Assembly (NCBI RefSeq): GCF_024734405.1
Contig: NZ_CP059556.1
Coordinates: 434,001 to 498,000, forward strand
Source of the DNA: Saccharopolyspora gregorii
Lineage (GTDB): Bacteria; Actinomycetota; Actinomycetes; Mycobacteriales; Pseudonocardiaceae
Reading direction: 5' to 3'
Length of the DNA: 64,000 nt
Shown here piece by piece: positions 58,501-64,000 of this stretch (position 1 is the stretch's first letter; the number at the start of each line of letters is the position of its first letter). Made by a program: the position numbers and the translations under genes. The notes under the pieces were generated by a model that was given only the letters and a program-made list of their open reading frames with translations, did not search any database and was not told the DNA's origin.

Positions 58501-59171
58501 CGCACCAGGCCCGCCGCGAAGGCGACGACGCTCCGACGGAGCGGCTGCCGATCTACGAGGCGGTGCTGTCGCAGTGGTTCCGGGAGGGCAGCGACGAGCC
58601 GACCCCGGAGGCCACCGCCCCCAGCGCCGGTTCGATGCCGCTCGACGCCGAGACCGCCGCGGAAGCTCCCGAAGCCCCCGAGTCCCCGGAGGAACCGGCG
58701 CCGGCCACCGGCCGTCGCAAGGCCCGCCGGGAAGCGGAGGAGAAGCAGGCCGAGCCGCTGTCCGGTTCGGACCCGCTCGACACGACCGGCTCGTCCGGTG
58801 CCGGCGGCGAGAGCCGCGCGGACACCGGCGGGCACATCCTGGCCGGGCCGCACGACCCGGGCTGGGGTTCGGCGGATGTGGGCTGGCAGGCCGCCGAAGC
58901 ACTGGTGGCGCAAACCCGCCAAACCCAGGAGACCACTGCCGCCGGGCTGCCCAAGCGGGTTCCCAAGTCGAACCTGGTGCCGGGCTCTGCCGCACCTCGT
59001 TCGCAGTCTCCAGCACCCGTGAAACCGGCCGCGCCGCGCTCGGCCGACGCCGTCCGCGGACGGATGTCGAACTTCCAGAGCGGCGTCCGGCGTGGTAGGC
59101 ACGCAAAGGCAGAACCAGTCTCGACCGAACCGCCCCGCTCGACCCCGAGCCGTCCCGAGGAGCAGGAGTGA
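55554..59171 (+). CDS. cvnA: Conservon sensor kinase-like protein CvnA (NIT-HAMP-HATPase)
   Basis: A protein of about 1205 residues. GTG 55554 is chosen with AGAGGA upstream; ATG 55623 is an alternative without a ribosome-binding site. TM1 is at about 71-92. An outer helical NIT (nitrate/nitrite-sensor-like) domain spans about 95-365. TM2 is at about 369-390, followed by a HAMP-like linker and the helix ELDHLATRMRRNNENLLILGG (about 513). The HATPase domain has N-box HLVAELLENA (about 582) and DRGVGID (about 620). A disordered Glu/Pro/Ala-rich tail of about 500 residues follows. It probably senses a signal and works with the LC7/GTPase partners. Confidence 0.92.
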   Translation: MARGDTGRERLSRTEQADAGIHHMGEALGTEGQSLGTESQSASLSMGSAQLRGGQDSGPGDWRLSNWRLRTKLLAVLLIPLLSAIVFGGLHIYDGVSEARLLDRTHQQVNLQRAADDLTHELQRERDLSVSYVAGGRSGDAAPLADVRTKVDAELDEFRGLIGGNDDSIASEYRIAADNLNSRLASLRDSVDNTQYPPEGVLRTYSQSIDSLLDLGQQGVSNISDSNLLRLTLATNAIADAQEAASLRAALLNDAIRAGQFRTDQNRELLAAEARIETAVSDFNAVATEAQRQLYQDSVTGADVDRANSMSQSALAFDSGGQPLNSLDAQEWDKVANTSVDLIDQVGGKLHDSLDAAADDAAAGAQQRTIAISVATLLALVVALAVALVVARSLLGSLRTLRRSALDVADRGLPEAVRAILNESGSGGGGLAQIEPIPVYSREEIGKVARSFDAVHSQALRLASEQALLRNNVNDLFVNLARRSQTLVQRQLSLIDRLEQDEQDPDQLSSLFELDHLATRMRRNNENLLILGGTDLTRRMMRPVPLTEVVGAAVSEVEQYTRVSVADSPDLAIQGRVVNDFVHLVAELLENATVFSNPDTEVTVRTAYRRQELVLEIRDRGVGIDAAELGEINERLTRPPEIDVAVSRRMGLYVVGQLARRHDIRVDLRNNGDLEGGVTASVRVSGEFVVQLTPDGPRPMPDVQRVAADDRDSADTGTNLGLAAAFGGAAANGRAADSSSQLSPVDPAELDQPAEQSRTSQVPVSGNGHGGIEKTHVSPVWITEDDDPVPDLDFAAPAEEPERPEPAATREPEVEQQDVEWQDADEEQQAAEESAPGDYSFRVATGDSFGVTDVPRWHTAEQAAIRDAEPQAPRPAEPQAPRPAEQTSEVWPNEETRDPDFDGQCGVPPGLDAPQLGEDVTTTSGRAESGPQDLFHSPYEAEKTQQISLPPDDFDWGAGAPAEPEQAARTNGAGTTPPPLGYAHQARREGDDAPTERLPIYEAVLSQWFREGSDEPTPEATAPSAGSMPLDAETAAEAPEAPESPEEPAPATGRRKARREAEEKQAEPLSGSDPLDTTGSSGAGGESRADTGGHILAGPHDPGWGSADVGWQAAEALVAQTRQTQETTAAGLPKRVPKSNLVPGSAAPRSQSPAPVKPAAPRSADAVRGRMSNFQSGVRRGRHAKAEPVSTEPPRSTPSRPEEQE

Positions 59172-59599
59172 CCGGGTCCGTCCAGCAACCCATGAGCCAG
59201 AACAGCTTCAGTTGGCTGATCACCGATTTCGTGCGCCGGGTTCCCGGCGTCGCGCACTCCGTCGTGGTCTCCGCGGACGGCCTGCTGCTGGCAGGTTCGC
59301 AGGGCCTGCCGCGGGATCGCGCCGAGCAGCTGTCCGCGGTCGCCTCCGGCCTGGTCAGCCTCACGCAGGGCGCCGCCCGCTGCTTCGAGGCGGGTGACGT
59401 CACGCAGACCGTGGTGGAGATGGAGCAGGGCTACCTGTTCCTGATGTCCATCAGCGACGGCTCCTGCCTCGCGGTGCTGGCGGCTCCGAACGCCGACATC
59501 GGCTTGGTGGCCTACGAGATGACCCTGCTCGTGGAGCGGGTCGGCAAGCAGCTGACGCCGGAGCTCCGCGCGCAGCTGCAGGGCATGGTCCGGCGATGA
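59168..59599 (+). CDS. cvnB: Conservon roadblock/LC7 protein CvnB
   Basis: A 143-residue roadblock/LC7-fold protein (FSWLITDFVRRVPGVAHSVVVSADGLLLAGSQGL, then GYLFLMSISDGSCLAVLAAPNADIGLVAYEMTLLVERV). GTG 59168 overlaps the cvnA stop (GTGA) behind GAGGAGCAGGA. Roadblock proteins regulate small GTPases; here the partner is CvnD. Confidence 0.95.
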   Translation: MTGSVQQPMSQNSFSWLITDFVRRVPGVAHSVVVSADGLLLAGSQGLPRDRAEQLSAVASGLVSLTQGAARCFEAGDVTQTVVEMEQGYLFLMSISDGSCLAVLAAPNADIGLVAYEMTLLVERVGKQLTPELRAQLQGMVRR

Positions 59600-59645
59600 C
59601 GCTCGCCGTGCCGTGTGGTTCGGCGACGTGTGAGGGGGGTTCGCC

Positions 59646-60485
59646 ATGACGTCGGGTCCCGACTCGAACTGGGACGGCGACCCGTTCCGGTCGTACAACC
59701 GGCACGGCGGCGCCGATTCCTGGCAGGACGACTTCCTCGACGACCCGCGCGGTGGCCAACCGGACTCGTGGCCGGGCTCGTCGAGCGGGTCCGACTACAG
59801 CCGCGCGCTGTTCGGCGGGCCCGGTGCCGACCTGTTCGGTTCCGGCATGTCGTCCTCGTCGATGCCGTCGGTGTCGTCCGGCTCGGTGCCGAACCCGGAC
59901 CAGGGTTCACCGCTGGACGTCCCGTACGGGCACAGCCGGCCGGGCGCCGGCCAGGGCCGGGACCGTTCCGGTTGGGACTCGCAGGCGGGCACCCGCGGCC
60001 AGGGCCGCTACGACGGCGGGCCGCCGTCCGGTTCGATGCCGTCCCTGTCGCAGTCCATGCCGCCGGTGTCGGGCTCGCTGCCGTCGATCTCCGGTTCGAT
60101 GCCGGCCATTCCCGGTGGTCCGGTGGACCACGGGGAGATGCAGGAAACGGGCTCGCTGGTGCGACCCTATGCCCGCACGAGGGGCCGCACGCGCACCGAT
60201 TATGATCTTGCCATCGAGACGCTGGTCTCCACCAGCGAGCGCGGCCGGGGGCAAAGCAACCCGGCGACGCCTGAGCACCGCTCGATCTGCGGGCTCTGCG
60301 TGGAGGCCCGGTCGGTCGCCGAGGTCGCCGCCCATCTGCGGCTGCCTCTCGGCGTGGTGCGGGTGTTGATCGGTGACATGGCCGGACTAGGCCTGGTCCT
60401 CATTCACGAGAACGGCATGGTCGTGGGAGACGGACCGTCGATGGAATTCTTGGAGAGGGTGCTCAGTGGCCTCCGGAAGCTCTGA
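59646..60485 (+). CDS. cvnC: Conservon DUF742 protein CvnC, N-terminally extended
   Basis: A 279-residue protein. The C-terminal 112 or so residues are DUF742 (GSLVRPYARTRGRTRTDYDLAIETLVSTS, HRSICGLCVEARSVAEVAAHLRLPLGVVRVLIGDMAGLGLV), a winged-helix-like fold. The first 165 residues are a Ser/Gly/Pro-rich disordered extension with repeated SGSMPS/VSGSLPSISGSMP-type units, absent from short CvnC proteins. It overlaps cvnD by 20 bp. Confidence 0.93.
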   Translation: MTSGPDSNWDGDPFRSYNRHGGADSWQDDFLDDPRGGQPDSWPGSSSGSDYSRALFGGPGADLFGSGMSSSSMPSVSSGSVPNPDQGSPLDVPYGHSRPGAGQGRDRSGWDSQAGTRGQGRYDGGPPSGSMPSLSQSMPPVSGSLPSISGSMPAIPGGPVDHGEMQETGSLVRPYARTRGRTRTDYDLAIETLVSTSERGRGQSNPATPEHRSICGLCVEARSVAEVAAHLRLPLGVVRVLIGDMAGLGLVLIHENGMVVGDGPSMEFLERVLSGLRKL

Positions 60486-61092
60486 TCCCCGGGCGATCAT
60501 GAACAATCAAAGCAGCGGCAAGACCTCGACCAAGATCGTCGTCGCCGGCGGCTTCGGCGTCGGCAAGACGACCTTCGTCGGTTCGGTCTCCGAGATCATG
60601 CCGCTGACCACCGAAGCGGTGATGACCGAGGCGAGCGTGGGGGTCGACGACCTCAGCTCGACGCCCGGGAAGGTCACCACCACGGTCGCGATGGACTTCG
60701 GCCGGGTGTCGCTCGACTCCGACCTGATCCTGTACCTGTTCGGCACGCCCGGGCAGCACCGGTTCTGGTTCATGTGGGACGACCTGGTGAAGGGCGCGAT
60801 CGGTGCCATCGTGCTGGTGGACACTCGCCGCCTGGCGGACGCGTTCGCGTCGATCGACTTCTTCGACGACCGGCAGCTGCCGTACGTCGTCGCGGTGAAC
60901 ACGTTCGACGGCATGTTGCACCACAACATGGAGGACGTGCGGGAGGCGCTGACGATCGACAAGTCGGTGCCGATGATCTCCTGCGACGCCCGCAACCGGC
61001 AGTCCACCAAGCAGGCGTTGATCACCCTGGTCGAGCACGCGATGCGCCAGCGCCTCGCGATGCCCGCGTCCCAGTCCCAAGCCAAGGGCTGA
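60466..61092 (+). CDS. cvnD: Conservon small GTPase CvnD
   Basis: A 208-residue Ras-like GTPase (GTG 60466). P-loop is GGFGVGKTT, G3 is FGTPGQHRFW, and the G4 position reads AVNTFDG, not NKxD, as usual for this ATP/GTP-binding subfamily. It lies at the end of cvnA-B-C-D and overlaps cvnC, so the four proteins should be made in step. In Streptomyces, conservons influence development and antibiotic production. Confidence 0.95.
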   Translation: MASGSSDPRAIMNNQSSGKTSTKIVVAGGFGVGKTTFVGSVSEIMPLTTEAVMTEASVGVDDLSSTPGKVTTTVAMDFGRVSLDSDLILYLFGTPGQHRFWFMWDDLVKGAIGAIVLVDTRRLADAFASIDFFDDRQLPYVVAVNTFDGMLHHNMEDVREALTIDKSVPMISCDARNRQSTKQALITLVEHAMRQRLAMPASQSQAKG

Positions 61093-61328
61093 CGTCCCGG
61101 AGCAGCGGCCCTCTGGGGAGGGAGGCCGCGCTCCAGGAGGACGAACCGAGCGGCGCGCCGTGCGCGGGCACGCTCGCCGGTCCGGCGCCGAGCGCGCCGG
61201 TTCTCCGCGGTAGCAGCGCGCGGGCGGCCGTTCCCGGCCACGGGGACCCGCGCCGCACCGCCCCGCCGCTCACCGGAGACCGCGCATTCCTGCCTAGCCC
61301 CGACGTGTGATCGCGCTCGGACCGCGGC
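61093..61328. other. Convergent intergenic region cvnD / helicase-associated gene
   Basis: 236 bp with no supported gene and no T-tailed hairpin. CGGCC followed by GGCCG around 61103-61125 is a weak inverted pair. Confidence 0.35.
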
Positions 61329-63584
61329 TCAGTCCTCGACGACCGCCACCGACGTGATGCGGTGCAGCGGGAACCGGCCCGGCTCGCCGCTGCCGCGGTC
61401 CACCCCTTGCAGGACCCCGCCGCCGACGCTGACCGGGAGCACCACGACCTGGCTGGCGACGCCGTTCGAGTTCACGAAGCCGAGCCACACGCTGCGCTGC
61501 CGCGCCGCCGCGTCGCGCAGCAGCTGCAGGGTGGCCTCCGCGCTGGGCCTGCCGCGTTCCGGGCGCATCGCGCTGCCGCGGCGCACCGAGCCGGCCCGGT
61601 CCCCGGACCGCAGCTGCGCGACGATCTCCGCCAGCTGCTCCTCCCCGGGCGGCGCGGGCAGCGCCGGTTGCTGCGCGGTGCGGACCCGGCCGCGGACCCG
61701 GAGGCCGTCGGAGCGCAGGTCCAGGATCTGCCCGTCGGGGCCTTCGGCGGCGGGCGCGAAACCGGCGGCGCGCAGGCCGTCCAGCACCTCCACCAGCGGC
61801 AGCGGGCTCACCAGCACCGTCGGCGCGATGCGGCGCAGCTCCAGCTCGCCGACTCCCGGGCTGGCCAGGACTTCGGCCAGCAGCACCGGATCGTCGCAGC
61901 GCAGGAAGGCCGAGGCGGTGCCGGCGCGGAGCCTGCCGTGCCGGCGCGCCACGTCGTCGATCAGGTACGTGAGGCCCTGCGGGATCGGGGTGCGGGAGCG
62001 GTCCCGGAACAGGGCGTGCAGCTCGTCGGCGGTGCGGCCCGCGTCCAGCGCGCGGCGCACGCTGCTCTCGCCGACCCGGTACACGGTGGCGCTGCCCGCC
62101 GATTCGACGTCGGCCACGAGCTTCAGGTCCGCGGCCAGGTCCGGTTCCAGGCGGCCCGGCGCCACCACGGTCAGGTCGGCCTGCACCAGCACGTGGTCCA
62201 GCGGTTCCGGCAGCGCCGAGGTGAGCACCTGCGCGGCCGCGCCCGGCCCGTCGAACAGGACCGCGCGGCCCGCGCCGGACAGCGCGCCGAGCGCGACGAC
62301 ACCCAGCGCGGTCGCCTCCCGCAGCGTCCAGCGCACCAGATCGTCGCGCATCCGCCCGCCGCGGCGGGGAGCTCGCCAGGCGAGCACCGCGGCCACGTCC
62401 TCCGCGCTGCGCACCCCGTGCCCGCCGGGGAGCTCGTCGAGCACGCCCAGCACGCGCAGCCGGTCGCGCGGTGCGGTCGGGCGGCGCAGCTCCTCGGACA
62501 GCGGACCGAGCAGCCGGTCCTTCTCGTCGCGCGCCCCGATCAGCCCGGGCAGCCGGGGCAGGTCCAGCCAGGCCTTCGCCAGCGGGGCCCACCGCTGCTC
62601 CGGGCCGGACGCCAGCCAGGTGTCGGCGCCGTAGGTGAGCGTCCAGCGGGGTTCCGCGCCTTCGGCGGCGGTGATCAGGTTCGCGGCCGCCGCGAGTTCC
62701 ACCAGCAGCGACACCCGCGCCTCGTCGACCTCCAGCGCCTTCGCCGCACGGCGCACGTCGCGCACCCCGATGCCGCCGGAGCGCAGCACGTCCGGTGGGT
62801 CCTCGCTCCACAGGTGCAGCAGCGATTCCAGGTGCCGCAGCAGTTCCAGCACCTCGCCGGCCGCCGTGGAGTCCACTGCGGACCGGTCGTGCTCGACGAG
62901 GTCCAGCAGCGGTTCCTCCGGTTCGACCGGCCCCATCGGGTGATCGCCGCGGATCGCGAACGCCAGCTGCCGCGGCAGTTCCACCGTCTCGTCGTCGCGG
63001 CGCAGCAGCAGGCCCTTCGCGAGCAGCCGCTGCACCGGGGTGGCGTCGGGGTCGGTGGCCGCGCGCGCCGCGTCCTTGGTGCGCCCGATCGGCTTCGGCC
63101 CGGCGAGCTTGCCCACCAGGTCCCGCTCCGGTTCGTCCAGCTCGGCGAGCGCGGCGCGGGCGCCCTCGACGGTGAGCCCGTCGGCGGGGCGGCCCAGCCC
63201 GGCGGGGAACGTCGGCAGCGCCTCCCGCGCGGTCGGCACCACCGCGAGCTCGTCGTCCTCGCCCCAGGCCAGCGCGCGGCGGCGCAGCTCCGACACCGAC
63301 CGGCGGGCCCGCTGCGGGGTGACGTCCGCGCCGAGCAGCTCGGCCACCGCGTCCAGCGGGACCGGTGCGGCGTCCGCGTCCAGCAGCACCAGGGCCTCCA
63401 AGGTGGACAGCGCGAACGCGTCCAGGTCCTCGCAGGCCCTGGCCACCGAGGAACGCACCCCGGCGCGGGTGGCCAGCACGGAGATGTCCGCGGGCGGGGG
63501 CGTGGCCAGATCGGGCCGCGTGCGCAGCAGATCCGTGAGTTCCTCGTCGCCGCGTGCGCGCAGGAAGTCCGCGAGAGAAGCCAT
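61329..63584 (-). CDS. Helicase-associated (helicase_C_3-like) protein, Rv0862c type
   Basis: A 751-residue protein starting at the ATG complementary to 63582-63584 ([20 protein letters not shown]). It has a long helical, winged-helix-like N-terminal half ([20 protein letters not shown] region). A C-terminal region holds [21 protein letters not shown] and [49 protein letters not shown]. These are typical of the helicase-associated family beside XPB in mycobacteria. Walker motifs are absent, so it is not itself a helicase. It may cooperate with the XPB protein encoded at 42288-43961. Confidence 0.85.
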   Translation of the reverse strand: MASLADFLRARGDEELTDLLRTRPDLATPPPADISVLATRAGVRSSVARACEDLDAFALSTLEALVLLDADAAPVPLDAVAELLGADVTPQRARRSVSELRRRALAWGEDDELAVVPTAREALPTFPAGLGRPADGLTVEGARAALAELDEPERDLVGKLAGPKPIGRTKDAARAATDPDATPVQRLLAKGLLLRRDDETVELPRQLAFAIRGDHPMGPVEPEEPLLDLVEHDRSAVDSTAAGEVLELLRHLESLLHLWSEDPPDVLRSGGIGVRDVRRAAKALEVDEARVSLLVELAAAANLITAAEGAEPRWTLTYGADTWLASGPEQRWAPLAKAWLDLPRLPGLIGARDEKDRLLGPLSEELRRPTAPRDRLRVLGVLDELPGGHGVRSAEDVAAVLAWRAPRRGGRMRDDLVRWTLREATALGVVALGALSGAGRAVLFDGPGAAAQVLTSALPEPLDHVLVQADLTVVAPGRLEPDLAADLKLVADVESAGSATVYRVGESSVRRALDAGRTADELHALFRDRSRTPIPQGLTYLIDDVARRHGRLRAGTASAFLRCDDPVLLAEVLASPGVGELELRRIAPTVLVSPLPLVEVLDGLRAAGFAPAAEGPDGQILDLRSDGLRVRGRVRTAQQPALPAPPGEEQLAEIVAQLRSGDRAGSVRRGSAMRPERGRPSAEATLQLLRDAAARQRSVWLGFVNSNGVASQVVVLPVSVGGGVLQGVDRGSGEPGRFPLHRITSVAVVED

Positions 63585-63758
63585 CCCCGCCACGATACCG
63601 AGTCGGCCCTGCGCACCCGTCCGCATCGTGGTCGAACCGGCACGGCCCGACCTCGGGCGATGATCCGCGCCGCATCCGCCGGGCCGGGGTTCGCCCGCCG
63701 CGCCGGATCGGGCAAACTGGTGGTCGTACGCCCACGACGACTTTCCCGGAGGATGACC

Positions 63759-63947
63759 GTGGCCGGTGGCAACGCGAAGAAGGACCGCATCGACCCGACG
63801 TGGCCGCACGTCGGCGACGGCGAGCACCCGGTCAGCGAGCTGGTCGCCGACAAGCAGGGCGCGCTGTCCCCGTTCGGCGACGTCACCTTCCCCTACGACG
63901 AGGGCACGTTCCCGTACGAGCACCCCGTCACGGAGATCAACAAGTGA
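63759..63947 (+). CDS. Small conserved actinobacterial protein (Rv0863-like)
   Basis: A protein of about 62 residues. GTG 63759 has GGAGG six bases upstream; an ATG at 63753 directly abuts that site and is less likely. The sequence ([50 protein letters not shown]) is polar with a repeated TFPYD/TFPYE motif. Divergence from the helicase-associated gene matches Rv0862c-Rv0863. Function unknown. Confidence 0.8.
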   Translation: MAGGNAKKDRIDPTWPHVGDGEHPVSELVADKQGALSPFGDVTFPYDEGTFPYEHPVTEINK

Positions 63948-64000
63948 CTTCCGGCGAGTAGCGGCCCAGCCGCGCCGCCCCGGCCCCGGTGTCCCCAGCG

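Noticed and set aside
55080..59102. Open frame of about 1340 codons on the minus strand opposite cvnA
   Set aside because: A mirror of cvnA codon bias: no ribosome-binding site, no domain resemblance, and the plus strand holds an unmistakable NIT-HAMP-HATPase protein.
61329..63584. Considered as a helicase in its own right
   Set aside because: No Walker A or DExx motif is present. It fits the helicase-associated family only.

Overview
The window is high-GC actinomycete chromosome. Features pointing to the Pseudonocardiales (a Saccharopolyspora-like filamentous genus is my best guess) are a DasR-type GlcNAc regulator with a dre operator, a streptogrisin-like secreted protease, many GTG starts, two CIRCE boxes before groEL and a complete cvnABCD conservon. 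The left part follows, in order, the Mycobacterium tuberculosis interval Rv0414c to Rv0440 as I remember it: thiE, thiO, thiS, thiG, thiD, thiC, def, DUF3263, VirR-like, CDC48-like ATPase, pssA, psd, moeA, groEL2. No tRNA, rRNA, CRISPR array or insertion sequence was seen.

Layout. 1-1.3 kb: truncated SIS sugar isomerase, dre site, dasR. 1.6-4.0 kb: a membrane protein and a secreted S1 protease, each ending in a strong terminator. 4.3-12.3 kb: thiamine block, with thiE opposite thiO-thiS-thiG under one TPP riboswitch and thiC-thiD under a second, and a FUSC transporter between them. 12.4-23.1 kb: Uma2-like protein, def, DUF3263/VirR pair, double-AAA ATPase, phosphatidylethanolamine genes pssA-psd, an M48-fold protein that has lost its zinc ligands, and moeA. 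23.2-30.4 kb: AIM24 protein, cold-shock protein, Ser/Thr kinase, groEL, GH84 lipoprotein and PspC. 30.6-42.1 kb: a form II CO-dehydrogenase-like molybdenum hydroxylase operon (MoxR, VWA, XdhC, coxS, coxL, coxM, coxG), then a GNAT protein and menC. Two paralogous SUFU-domain genes bracket this stretch. 42.3-64 kb: XPB helicase; a His/Asp-rich membrane protein; two benzoylformate-decarboxylase-like genes interleaved with two solute-binding proteins, a GDSL hydrolase and one ABC importer; the conservon; and finally a helicase-associated protein with a small conserved protein (homologues of Rv0862c and Rv0863).

How the parts connect. Thiamine synthesis is controlled by two riboswitches whose 3' ends hold the ribosome-binding sites, and the two decarboxylases need ThDP. 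moeA supplies molybdenum cofactor steps required by the cox enzyme. psd and pssA form a two-gene phosphatidylethanolamine operon. DasR with the SIS isomerase, and perhaps the GH84 enzyme, belong to amino-sugar metabolism. The cvn genes should form a membrane sensor, roadblock and GTPase module.

The most unusual signal is a pair of about 163-bp inverted copies of one structured element at 4086-4248 and 13047-13210. Both lie between convergent gene ends, and their stems differ by compensatory base changes. That argues for selection on a folded RNA or DNA structure and not on a peptide.
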